A stretch of DNA of 40,165 nt from an uncultured Alistipes sp. (GCA_937899895.1 CALBQR010000030.1:1-40165), one strand, 5' to 3'; positions 1-7,586 are shown, counted from the stretch's first letter. A program made the numbers and translations. Notes: generated from the letters alone by a model not told the origin.

Positions 1-49
1 TAGAGCCACTCTCATCAATGATAATGAGATTGAAAATTCTTGTCTTCAT
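1..49 (-). CDS. von Willebrand factor A domain protein (5' end only)
   Basis: An ATG at 49-47 opens a minus-strand frame that runs off the window after 16 codons, reading MKTRIFNLIIIDESGS. The hydrophobic strand followed by D-x-S-G-S is the start of a vWA domain with its MIDAS metal-binding motif, so the domain sits at the very N-terminus. It begins 27 nt after the stop of the DUF1232 gene, which points to co-transcription. vWA domains of this kind often scaffold multi-protein complexes or act in phosphorylation-based conflict systems. Only 16 residues are visible, so the subfamily cannot be named. Confidence 0.6.
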   Translation of the reverse strand, partial: MKTRIFNLIIIDESGS

Positions 50-76
50 AAGTTTGTTATTTACATATTACAACTA

Positions 77-514
77 TTATCCTTCAATTGCCTCATACTC
101 TACACCGAACCACTCGTTGAGTGTATCCTCAACTTTGGAGTTGATTTCGGGCGTAATCTTATCCTTGATTTTCTTATAGACATAGAGCATTGCTACCCCA
201 TCATCCAAAACACCCAGCACCTTATAAACCGTTCTTGGAACAAGATCAAGCGGCAAAATAGTATAGATAATAGCGGCATAGATCAGCACGCGATCAAGAG
301 TGGAGGTACTTTCATCCTCCATAACATAGTAGAATTGCAATAATGGTCGCGCCGCCACACGCCCCACCTTCAACGCCCACGGACGCAATGTATCCATCAA
401 TGCGTTAATTTTACCACGCCAATCGACGTTCTTAACTTTTTTAAGAAGACCCGAAATGTCCTTACCCATAATCATATAGGCAAGAGCTAAAATACAAGTT
501 GCTACAAAGATCAT
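77..514 (-). CDS. DUF1232 (YkvA-like) membrane protein
   Basis: A 145-residue protein with a short hydrophobic N-terminal segment (about residues 2-16) and a DUF1232 core at about 72-115. The core has the family signature of a hydrophobic helix followed by the ILPLDLVPR and LDDGVAMLYVYKKI motifs. DUF1232 proteins are small, membrane-associated and of unknown biochemical role. It follows the terminator hairpin at 588-619, so it is probably transcribed apart from the RyR genes upstream. It lies just before the vWA gene at 49. Whether it belongs to the RyR/TIR island or to the following unit is not decidable here. Confidence 0.8.
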   Translation of the reverse strand: MIFVATCILALAYMIMGKDISGLLKKVKNVDWRGKINALMDTLRPWALKVGRVAARPLLQFYYVMEDESTSTLDRVLIYAAIIYTILPLDLVPRTVYKVLGVLDDGVAMLYVYKKIKDKITPEINSKVEDTLNEWFGVEYEAIEG

Positions 515-587
515 ATCGTTTAAGTTTTACATATTTTCATAATAAAGAATGTATTTCAGGTCAATATCTATCACCCACAAAATATAA

Positions 588-619
588 ATCCGCCAAATTC
601 CAAAAAGAATTTGACGGAT
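588..619 (-). terminator. Intrinsic terminator after the stand-alone RyR gene
   Basis: Two 13-nt arms (588-600 and 607-619) pair with one mismatch around a six-base loop. On the minus strand the stem is followed by a T-rich stretch. It lies 27 nt beyond the RyR stop codon at 646 and so closes the RyR transcript before the DUF1232 gene. Confidence 0.7.
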
Positions 620-645
620 CTCTATTTAATTTATTGCAGTGATAA

Positions 646-936
646 CTACTCTTTAATAATCTTAAAACCCAATTTGCTTATCAGCTTCAACGTTCCGAGG
701 GCAGTATCACGATCGTATGCCTTTTCTACTTCGGGCAGTTCCTCGTAAGGAATCAGGCAAGGATGCTGTTTCAGAGCATCGCTACGCTCTTCGCCATAAG
801 TCCAACCCTGCTCAATACGGCTCTGCGCCCACACCTCGTGAACATTCTTCGCCATCTGTTCTATCAATACATTTAACTCTGCCGGCAACTGGACATCACT
901 TGTATCCATCGGCTGCGGTACATAACTCTTTTTCAT
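646..936 (-). CDS. Stand-alone RyR domain protein
   Basis: A 96-residue protein that is almost entirely one RyR domain, the small helical module named after ryanodine receptors. Recognisable elements are HEVWAQSRIEQGWTYG (33-48), HPCLIPYEELP (58-68) and EKAYDRDTALGTLK (71-84). Aligned without gaps to the RyR domain of the protein at 2373-3356 it shares about 49 of 92 residues by my count, so the two are recent paralogues. It has no membrane segment or catalytic domain. Prokaryotic RyR domains are thought to bind a small ligand. A free copy could be a ligand sink, adaptor or regulator of the fused copies; this is inference. The gap to the TIR gene upstream is 131 nt, enough for its own promoter. 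Confidence 0.85.
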   Translation of the reverse strand: MKKSYVPQPMDTSDVQLPAELNVLIEQMAKNVHEVWAQSRIEQGWTYGEERSDALKQHPCLIPYEELPEVEKAYDRDTALGTLKLISKLGFKIIKE

Positions 937-1067
937 TGTTCTCTGTTTGTCTAAAAGTTTCTATTATAGAACAATCTCGATACTCAAATCTATCAGTAAC
1001 GTCAATTTTTATTCCAAATTTAATTACCACATCATTTTTTCAATAATTAGAAATATTAATATCTCAC

Positions 1068-2360
1068 TTAGAGTATCGATTCAGAGAATTTAGTTTGTGA
1101 GATTGTTTTAGCCAACCTAAATCCTTGATTAGGCCGCCTTACATCTGGACTATTTCGACTTCTAAATGTTACCAAACAACATCTGGCATTATCTTTATAG
1201 CTACCACCTCTCCTAACGCGTTTAACTCCATGTTTTGGACCTATCGGATCCAATGAAGCATTAATATCATATATTTCATAATAATCAGCACACCATTCCC
1301 ATACGTTACCACTCATATCATAGGCTCCAATTTCATTGTCGCGCTTTGATTTAACCTTACGAAGTTGCCCCGCACTATTATCTATATACCAAGCGACACT
1401 ATCTGGCAAATCACTGCCACTATAAGCAAATTCTTTATATCCAATTTTTGCAGCATATTCCCATTCTGCTTCTGTTGGCAAACGGTAAGTCTCTCCCGTT
1501 ATATCATTTAATTTATCGATAAACTGCATACAATCATTCCACGACACATTATTGACAGGCAACTCATCTCCAATAAATTGAGAAGGATTATTATTCATTA
1601 CCGAACTCCATAGCTTTTGTGTAACTTCTGTTTCTCCAATTAAAAACTCATTCGATATAGTTACTCTATGTAAAGGGGCATCTTCATCATACCCTCCCAT
1701 TATAAAAGATCCAGCTGGAACTTTTACCATATTAAATACAATGTCATTAGCACGACATTCCACAACATCATAATCCGTCTTATCGCTAAACTGATCTCGC
1801 TTTAATAAAAACACACCAATAAAACAGATCACCAATAGTAGACTTATTCCAAGAACCACTTTCTTCAGATTAAAATTCTGGCCAGGCTGCACCGATTCGT
1901 TTGATACTGATTCCGAAATTGGGTTGTATTTAGATTGAGGTATAGATTGATGGTTATGTTGCATTGTACCACACCAAGCTTGCAGATTGTGAACCAACTT
2001 ATTATATTGTTGATTTTGGTGAATATCGATATAATCAATCGACCCAAACTTAAACAAGAACCAATCTCGCAGATCACCTCCATCCAATACAACTGGTACT
2101 ACTTTTTTATTTGTATTGTAGGCATAGTTCACCTCCATTTTGGCATATTCTGAATTAATTGAACTTTCAGATATGAAAAATAGCACAACATCTACTGAAT
2201 TAATAGCTTTGATAATCACATCTTCAAACTGTGATCCAGACTCTATGCCATTCCAATCAATCCAGCATTTCACACCTGCTCTCTTCTCGATATCTTTGAC
2301 CAAAGGCTCTACAAGAGATAAATCTTCACGAGAATAACTTATAAATACATCGTATTTCAT
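1068..2360 (-). CDS. TIR domain - transmembrane - FGE/SUMF-like fusion
   Basis: 430 residues. Residues 1-130 are a TIR domain: the DVFISYSRED strand-loop at 4-13, and a Glu at 76 in the SINSEYAKMEV context where NADase TIR domains carry their catalytic glutamate. A single transmembrane helix lies at about 167-186 and is followed by Lys-Arg. Residues 208-418 form a formylglycine-generating-enzyme-like (C-lectin type) domain, with the motifs MVKVPAGSFIMG, TYRLPTEAEWEYAA, MSGNVWEWC and RRGGSY. The two FGE catalytic cysteines do not align: the nearest cysteines (394-395) are shifted, so this domain is probably a binding or structural version. The topology suggests a cytoplasmic TIR and an outward FGE domain, but no signal sequence fixes this. 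It starts 12 nt after the RyR-protease gene. Either NAD-cleaving or scaffold TIR function is possible. Confidence 0.88.
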   Translation of the reverse strand: MKYDVFISYSREDLSLVEPLVKDIEKRAGVKCWIDWNGIESGSQFEDVIIKAINSVDVVLFFISESSINSEYAKMEVNYAYNTNKKVVPVVLDGGDLRDWFLFKFGSIDYIDIHQNQQYNKLVHNLQAWCGTMQHNHQSIPQSKYNPISESVSNESVQPGQNFNLKKVVLGISLLLVICFIGVFLLKRDQFSDKTDYDVVECRANDIVFNMVKVPAGSFIMGGYDEDAPLHRVTISNEFLIGETEVTQKLWSSVMNNNPSQFIGDELPVNNVSWNDCMQFIDKLNDITGETYRLPTEAEWEYAAKIGYKEFAYSGSDLPDSVAWYIDNSAGQLRKVKSKRDNEIGAYDMSGNVWEWCADYYEIYDINASLDPIGPKHGVKRVRRGGSYKDNARCCLVTFRSRNSPDVRRPNQGFRLAKTISQTKFSESIL

Positions 2361-2372
2361 AGTGCCCCAATT

Positions 2373-3356
2373 TTATCGCTTAATTAGATCATAACCGAGC
2401 TTCTTCAAAAGTTTGATGGTTTTCAGTGCCATTTCGCGGTCATACTCTTTCTCGCCTTCGGGGAGTTTGGAGTATGGAATCATATCAGGATGTAGCTTTT
2501 GAACATCATCTCGTTGCAAGCCATAACGCCAGCCCTCGGCATAGCGATTCGCCGCCCATACCTCGTGAGCATTCTCTGCAATTGCTTCGCGCAACTCTAT
2601 CAGATCAGAGGTCAATTCGACATCCGAAAGATCGATCGGATGAGGTATATACTCATCTATCGTCTTCGAGCTGACTACGACCAAATAGTTCTTCGAATCG
2701 TTCCAAGCATCTTCGAACTGCTCAACAGAATATCGATCCTCAACGCTCGAAGAATTTGGATCATAGACAGTTACGACTCCATTTTTCACATCGTATGACA
2801 ATACAACAACCGTATGATCAGGGATTTGTCCGACCAAAATATCCTCTTTTATTTCAGCCATTCGGTCGCCCAATAATTCGCCACCATCGACAGCCACAAT
2901 CACATTATCGTCCGAATCAAGAGCTGCGGCAATATCGCTCATTGCTGCCTTATATTGACGTGTTACGACCAAACCTTTACTCTCCAAATGGCGACCTACA
3001 TTATGAAGTGCCGTACCACTCTCCTTTTGCCAACCATTTCGAACAGCATTAGCGAGGAGCTGTTGCTCATCAAATTCAATATTGAGTCGGCGAAGGATAT
3101 ATTTCTCGCACTCCAAACTGCAATAACTCCCTTCGTCGCACGAAGCTGCCATTGCGGTCATAGGAATATACTCAATATCCGTAGCTATCAGACTCAACTC
3201 GCGATCAACCGATTGAGAAATATGCATCAGTTCTCTCAATTCAGCATCCACGCAAAGTGCATCGAGTATCTCGCTACCCTCCTGCATAGTGGCATTACCA
3301 TCAAGATATGCCGCCAACACCTCTGCCGAAATGTTATTTAATGACTCTTTTTTCAT
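2373..3356 (-). CDS. C39-like papain-fold protease with C-terminal RyR domain
   Basis: 327 residues from ATG at 3356; a TTG three codons upstream is the alternative start. The N-terminal 55 residues (AEVLAAYLDGNAT, then a helical region) resemble the start of Bacteroidota anti-sigma-type proteins. The middle is a C39-like papain fold with an apparently intact triad: Cys79 in SYCSLE, His181 in IPDHTVVV and Asp199 in TVYDPNS. It also has the family's NGW...GTALHNVG loop. Residues 238-325 are a RyR domain, about half identical to the stand-alone protein at 646-936. The start lies inside the sigma-factor gene (23-nt overlap), so translation is probably coupled. It could be a ligand-controlled protease acting on the sigma factor or on another island protein; the substrate is unknown. 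No signal peptide is seen, so it is cytoplasmic. Confidence 0.85.
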   Translation of the reverse strand: MKKESLNNISAEVLAAYLDGNATMQEGSEILDALCVDAELRELMHISQSVDRELSLIATDIEYIPMTAMAASCDEGSYCSLECEKYILRRLNIEFDEQQLLANAVRNGWQKESGTALHNVGRHLESKGLVVTRQYKAAMSDIAAALDSDDNVIVAVDGGELLGDRMAEIKEDILVGQIPDHTVVVLSYDVKNGVVTVYDPNSSSVEDRYSVEQFEDAWNDSKNYLVVVSSKTIDEYIPHPIDLSDVELTSDLIELREAIAENAHEVWAANRYAEGWRYGLQRDDVQKLHPDMIPYSKLPEGEKEYDREMALKTIKLLKKLGYDLIKR

Positions 3357-3906
3357 ATTTCTCAACCTCTTTAAGTGCCACTTCGGTCAATGCCGCAATT
3401 GCACGTTTCTTAATGTTATACAAATTATCCACATTGGTTTCAAGCTCTTGGGCTACGGCCGTTGGATCGGCATCCTGCAAAACCAATCTTCTGATGACAT
3501 AGACATAACGACGATTCTGCATAAGCGAGAACAGCCGCTCAACATCCATTTTTGCCATCATACCTCTTTCACCATCTATCTTCTCTTTCTGCATAACACT
3601 ATCAGAAAGAGATTTTTTAGGGGTCATATCTATCATACTATCTCGCTTGGCAACGAAATAGCGGATTGCAACAATTTTCAGCCATTGATAGATCGTACTA
3701 CGACCTTGAAATTGTCGCAAACGATAGGCATCTTCCTCCATAAGGTATAGATAGAACTCGTTTACAAATTCATCATAATCGACCTCATAAGAGAATACAT
3801 AGCGAATGATGCTCAAAAAAAGCGGACGGCAGTCCTTAAAAAAGAACTGTTGCGTCGTCTGCTCGTCGCGAGCAATCAAGGCCTCTATGATCTGTTGGGA
3901 TGTCAT
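3334..3906 (-). CDS. ECF-like RNA polymerase sigma factor
   Basis: 190 residues. Region 2 spans about 20-88, including DEFVNEFYLYL and the QFQGRSTIYQWLKIVAIRYF stretch typical of sigma-70 region 2.4. Region 4 spans about 120-178, with a helix-turn-helix at about 147-172. The protein is a little longer at the C-terminus than a minimal ECF factor. It overlaps the downstream protease-RyR gene by 23 nt, the arrangement usual for a sigma factor and its regulator. It starts 7 nt after the two-helix membrane protein. It most likely directs RNA polymerase to the island's own promoter. The palindrome at 6499-6522 is one place to look for control elements. Confidence 0.82.
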   Translation of the reverse strand: MTSQQIIEALIARDEQTTQQFFFKDCRPLFLSIIRYVFSYEVDYDEFVNEFYLYLMEEDAYRLRQFQGRSTIYQWLKIVAIRYFVAKRDSMIDMTPKKSLSDSVMQKEKIDGERGMMAKMDVERLFSLMQNRRYVYVIRRLVLQDADPTAVAQELETNVDNLYNIKKRAIAALTEVALKEVEKYEKRVIK

Positions 3907-3913
3907 AAATTAT

Positions 3914-4318
3914 TTACTCTTTTTGAGAAGAGGTCGGCGCATTGTTCACTTGGCTATATTTGCGCGCCTCCTTGATGGTATCTACGGCAAGATTAATTTC
4001 GTAGTTAATAATCGATTCCTGTAATTTTCGATTAGAGTCAGCAATTGTTTTCGCCTCTTCGTTTCTATGTCTTATGCACTCCAACGCTATGCGGAACATC
4101 ATAAATGCAATCGACAATATTACCACATTCGTAGCAAAAAATATAGCGAACAACCATCCACTGACAGATTGATCACAAACAAATATAAACCCTATCGATA
4201 TGATAACAATTGCCACATAGGCAAAGAAATAGAATTTATTAATCTCTGTCTTCCCCTGCTCTTGGACTTTTGCTTCGGTTAATTCATAACTCTCTGAAAC
4301 TTCTTTTAAGTGTAACAT
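3914..4318 (-). CDS. Two-helix membrane protein of unknown function
   Basis: 134 residues that I cannot assign to a named family with confidence. An acidic N-terminal helix (1-27) precedes two transmembrane helices at about 29-48 and 54-76, joined by a very short turn. A charged, probably coiled-coil helix follows at 79-118. This hairpin-with-cytoplasmic-helix layout is common in effector or adaptor membrane proteins of bacterial immune cassettes. It lies 13 nt after the channel gene and 7 nt before the sigma factor, clearly in the same operon. A role as an accessory subunit or membrane anchor for the channel is only a guess. Confidence 0.7.
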   Translation of the reverse strand: MLHLKEVSESYELTEAKVQEQGKTEINKFYFFAYVAIVIISIGFIFVCDQSVSGWLFAIFFATNVVILSIAFMMFRIALECIRHRNEEAKTIADSNRKLQESIINYEINLAVDTIKEARKYSQVNNAPTSSQKE

Positions 4319-4331
4319 ATCTCAATTCGTA

Positions 4332-6461
4332 TTATAAGTTTTTCAATATTAAAGGTAACGACCTTACAATAACTTTGTCATAGACACTTGCTTTGCGACC
4401 TTGGCCATCCTCTTTAAGATCTGCAAAAGGCCTAATATCATAATGGACAAAGCGGGCTTTCCAATAATTTTTCTTTTTCGGATCGGCCTCAATCTCCTTG
4501 TCCTCCTCCTGTTTTACTGGGCGATAGCCGAGCAATAGCTCCTCTACATTCCAACGATTATGCTCGATTTCGGCAAGCATATTCACCTCTTCATCTGTTA
4601 AATCGGTCAATGGACAAGGGGTATCTATATCCCAATTAATACCTATACAACGCAATTTGGTCGGTATCGATGCTGCCGCAAATATATTAGACCACTTTTT
4701 CGTCATCTTGGTACTATTCCACAATCTATTCGCCTCTTCCAGATCAATACAAGAAGGGATATTGCCATATGTAAAGAAATACCGGTATGTTGCAGCTATA
4801 CGCTTGCAAATCTCCACCGATGAGGCAAGATGCAGATCATAGCAATCGCCGACCATTCCGAACGGTGTAATATTTTTGTATATCAGCACCTCTCGACTCT
4901 TTTCATCAAGGCCATTTCCGTTAAGCATCGAAACCATCGTCGAGCTCTTTCTCTGCTGAACAAGTATCGGAATCTCCTTCTCGTAATATACTTTTGGCAG
5001 ACGCATTGCCGAACGTAGCGAAGTGTGGCTGATATTCAGGCAGACTGCAACCGTAATGATAGCATCTTCATCTTCGGCATACTTTTTCAAACGACTTTGA
5101 ACAATCGGATTGTGATCATCACCTTTGATAAACTCCCACTCGATATCTATAAACTCCTTATTCGGATCATCATCGCTCACAAGATACCGATATTCATCCG
5201 TAATACCATAGTGGGTTATATATCTATTCTCATCAATTGCCGAATCGCCTTCAACCCGACTCTCCTCGGCCTTCAACCACGCATCAGCATCTATAAATGT
5301 TGAGCGCGAAACATTAAATAGTTCACCACACTTCTGCTTAAATTCATTCATCTCGACCCTACCATCACGATCAATAAAGGTAATCTTGGTCTTTTTTCTT
5401 TTATAATTCGGGAAGTGAGCAATATGGGCAGCCTGCAAAGCCATAGCCTGACCCATTTTAGACATTCCGATAATAATGAAATGAACAAACTTATCGCTTT
5501 TCTCGCTGGTAATTGGCACATAGTCCAACGGGAGGTATTTGATTTCACTCTCCTTTCCACCCTCTCCAATCTCCTTGCTACGTCCCGCCACCAATACCTT
5601 GCGTGCCCAGAAATCGCAGAAATTAAATGGGTGAAAATCTATATAGTCTGTAATTTCAGAACTTAAATCTGCATATCGGAATAGGTGATATGTTGTTTTA
5701 TAATCGAACAGCACATTGCATCGCAACCCTTTTCGATTTGCTTCCCTGCATAGCTTTGCGATTAGGGTCAGACACTGAACATTCAAAGAGTCGTGAAAAC
5801 TTTCGATATCGTCAAACTCGCTCGTATCGCCCAATATATAGACCTCTTTTGCCTGCACAACATTGATCAAGTTCAAATAGTTTTCCGAGTCCCTCTGGCC
5901 GTAATTCACAATGATTCTATCACGATTCTTCTTGTCTTGTAAATTTGCGTGCAACGAATTTCGCATCGACTCAACATCGGTTGATGTCATTACAACAATG
6001 TCGCAATCCGTGCTGACGCATAGCTGATTGACCAAACCGTGCACCATTTGATCCGAACCAATAATGACAATATGATCTTTGAGTTTATAATAGCTAAAAC
6101 CTGTACGCCATTTATCCGATCGACGCTCAAAAACATTGGTAATAGTAGAAATCAATAGTCCTGACAGAAAGATCGAGCCGAGAGTACTGATTATCAGACC
6201 AACCCATCTCGAACCATTCGTAATTGACATCTGATTACCGGCATCTACAAAGAAATAGTAAAATTTCCACCATTCGCTCATTTCCGCCTTTGAGTCCACC
6301 AAAATTGACTCTCCTTTCATAATACCCATAAATATAAGGGCAGACAGAAGATATATCGTAACAGCTATTACCAGTACAACAACTATCTTTTTCCAAAGTC
6401 CATCATACAGCCAACCGTCAAACTTTCGACGCAACCATTGGCGAGGCTCCATTTCTTTCAT
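4332..6461 (-). CDS. RCK-domain ion channel with C-terminal RyR domain
   Basis: 709 residues. The N-terminus has TM1 at about 25-46, a re-entrant pore segment at about 66-82 (YYFFVDAGNQMSITNG) and TM2 at 86-108. This is the minimal two-helix channel layout, but without a canonical TVGYG potassium filter. Two Rossmann-type RCK/TrkA-N domains follow: one from 129 (DHIVIIGSDQMVHGL) and one from 326 (HFIIIGMSKMGQAMA). This resembles Castor/Pollux-type channels. Residues 618-705 form a divergent RyR domain (AEIEHNRWNVEELLLGYRP, then YWKARFVHYDIRPF). It is the first gene of the island operon, with 13 nt to the next gene. Ligand binding to the RCK or RyR modules would gate ion flux across the inner membrane; ion and ligand are unknown. 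Confidence 0.87.
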   Translation of the reverse strand: MKEMEPRQWLRRKFDGWLYDGLWKKIVVVLVIAVTIYLLSALIFMGIMKGESILVDSKAEMSEWWKFYYFFVDAGNQMSITNGSRWVGLIISTLGSIFLSGLLISTITNVFERRSDKWRTGFSYYKLKDHIVIIGSDQMVHGLVNQLCVSTDCDIVVMTSTDVESMRNSLHANLQDKKNRDRIIVNYGQRDSENYLNLINVVQAKEVYILGDTSEFDDIESFHDSLNVQCLTLIAKLCREANRKGLRCNVLFDYKTTYHLFRYADLSSEITDYIDFHPFNFCDFWARKVLVAGRSKEIGEGGKESEIKYLPLDYVPITSEKSDKFVHFIIIGMSKMGQAMALQAAHIAHFPNYKRKKTKITFIDRDGRVEMNEFKQKCGELFNVSRSTFIDADAWLKAEESRVEGDSAIDENRYITHYGITDEYRYLVSDDDPNKEFIDIEWEFIKGDDHNPIVQSRLKKYAEDEDAIITVAVCLNISHTSLRSAMRLPKVYYEKEIPILVQQRKSSTMVSMLNGNGLDEKSREVLIYKNITPFGMVGDCYDLHLASSVEICKRIAATYRYFFTYGNIPSCIDLEEANRLWNSTKMTKKWSNIFAAASIPTKLRCIGINWDIDTPCPLTDLTDEEVNMLAEIEHNRWNVEELLLGYRPVKQEEDKEIEADPKKKNYWKARFVHYDIRPFADLKEDGQGRKASVYDKVIVRSLPLILKNL

Positions 6462-6498
6462 ATATTATTTCATTCATCTATTTATGCTCTCATAATGC

Positions 6499-6522
6499 TT
6501 TTTGAATAATCGTATTCAAAAA
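6499..6522. promoter_or_regulatory. Perfect palindrome upstream of the RyR-channel operon
   Basis: Two 10-bp arms, TTTTTGAATA at 6499-6508 and TATTCAAAAA at 6513-6522, match perfectly around a 4-bp centre. It lies 38-61 bp upstream of the channel start codon, probably in the 5' leader or over the promoter. This is the size and symmetry expected of an operator for a dimeric repressor. It lacks a GC-rich stem, so it is not a convincing terminator. Confidence 0.5.
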
Positions 6523-6656
6523 AACATTATATCGGTTCGGGCAGTATTATCGAATATTAAGATGATCATCAAAACGGTATCAAGTTATGCAAATTTACTT
6601 ATTTTATTTCATTTTTGTCAATTTAATAGCAGATAAAATTCTCGGCTCATCAAAAA

Positions 6657-6681
6657 ATAATCGATTTACCACGTCGATTAT
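6657..6681. repeat. Inverted repeat in the divergent intergenic region
   Basis: ATAATCGA (6657-6664) and TCGATTAT (6674-6681) are perfect inverted 8-mers separated by 9 bp, about two DNA turns centre to end. It could be a regulator site for either divergent transcript. Function is not shown. Confidence 0.4.
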
Positions 6682-6744
6682 ATGATATACAAATACTTAA
6701 TGGACCCGCCGCAAATTAAAAATATCGTTTTTCGATAAATTTAT

Positions 6745-6775
6745 TTTGATAATCACAACAATATAGTTATATTTG
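6745..6775 (+). promoter_or_regulatory. Bacteroidota-type promoter for the DUF2975 gene
   Basis: TTTG at 6745-6748 and TATATTTG at 6768-6775 are separated by exactly 19 bp, matching the -33/-7 consensus of the primary sigma factor in Bacteroidota. It predicts transcription from about 6781, giving a leader of roughly 27 nt. Confidence 0.75.
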
Positions 6776-6807
6776 CAACATCGAATAGATTACAATACTA
6801 TATCTTT

Positions 6808-7536
6808 ATGAAAAAGAAATTGGCTTTACAGCAGAGAATTCTCATTCTATACGTTGCGTTTTTTGCGACGATCATTGCAAGTTTTTGCTTCGGCACCTTC
6901 GGGTCGGGGTTGGCAAAGGGGCTGCGCGACGGTTTTCGTGTCAGCGACCAGATTGTCAACGAGCAGGCCGAAGGCAATCCAAATTATTGGATTGGAGTAT
7001 ATTACGACCTGCCGAGTGCCGATGCCGATATTGATATCGACCTCAACAACCCCGCTCTGCACGACGGCACAAAGCTCAAAGCCCGCATCAACAGCGTTGA
7101 TCTAATGGCTGAAAATCCCAACACCATTCTCGATGGATCGATGTGGAAAGGGCTGACAACGCTGATGGGTACACCCGCCATCTTCATCTGCTCGTGGTTA
7201 CTTGTGATCGGGTATGCAGTGATCGTAGTGATGATGTTTCTCATTATCCGATCATTACGTCGCAGCATAAAGAGCGAGAGTGTATTTGATCGAAAAAATT
7301 TCGTACGCACACGCACTATCGGATTACTGCTGATTGGCTGCTCGTTTATGAGTGCGCTGATCAACTACTTGACCATTAATAAGGCTGCGCAGTTGCTCGA
7401 AGGCAGCTGTTTGATGCTCAACACCTCATTCTCGGTCAATTTCTGGGACGTGTTGATGGGCATTTTGATTCTGCTTATTGCAGAGGCATTTGCCATCGGA
7501 TACGATATGTCGCAAGAGCAAAAACTAACCATCTAA
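6808..7536 (+). CDS. DUF2975 family membrane protein
   Basis: 242 residues with four predicted transmembrane helices at about 10-31, 121-146, 168-188 and 213-232. There is a soluble, probably extracytoplasmic loop between the first two. This layout and the adjacent small HTH gene are typical of the DUF2975 family, which is regularly paired with YozG-type regulators. The biochemical role is unknown; such pairs are often regarded as membrane-linked regulatory units. The preceding promoter at 6745 gives a short leader and supports the chosen start. Confidence 0.8.
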   Translation: MKKKLALQQRILILYVAFFATIIASFCFGTFGSGLAKGLRDGFRVSDQIVNEQAEGNPNYWIGVYYDLPSADADIDIDLNNPALHDGTKLKARINSVDLMAENPNTILDGSMWKGLTTLMGTPAIFICSWLLVIGYAVIVVMMFLIIRSLRRSIKSESVFDRKNFVRTRTIGLLLIGCSFMSALINYLTINKAAQLLEGSCLMLNTSFSVNFWDVLMGILILLIAEAFAIGYDMSQEQKLTI

Positions 7537-7572
7537 CCTATTGATATTATGAATATTGCAAACGGAAACAAC

Positions 7573-7581
7573 GGGGGGGGG
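7573..7581 (+). repeat. Nine-G homopolymer before the YozG regulator
   Basis: An uninterrupted run of nine G lies 6 bp before the ATG at 7587. An upstream ATG at 7549 reads MNIANGNNGGG through the tract and then terminates (TGA) in the present length. One extra G would fuse it in frame to the HTH gene. The tract could also serve as a purine-rich ribosome-binding site. It may be phase-variable or a sequencing artefact. Confidence 0.6.
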
Positions 7582-7586
7582 AAGAT

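Larger units (their letters stand above)
6462..6744. other. AT-rich divergent intergenic region
   Basis: This gene-free stretch separates the RyR island (minus) from the DUF2975 gene (plus). It holds the palindrome at 6499-6522 and an inverted repeat at 6657-6681. A TAAATTTG-like minus-strand -7 box lies at 6597-6590, without a good -33 partner. A small TATCG/CGATA stem is at 6723-6737. No coding frame or tRNA is evident. Confidence 0.6.

Noticed and set aside
1068..2360. Annotation of this gene as a sulfatase-activating formylglycine-generating enzyme
   Set aside because: The FGE catalytic cysteines are not in place, no sulfatase is nearby, and the TIR domain dominates the layout.
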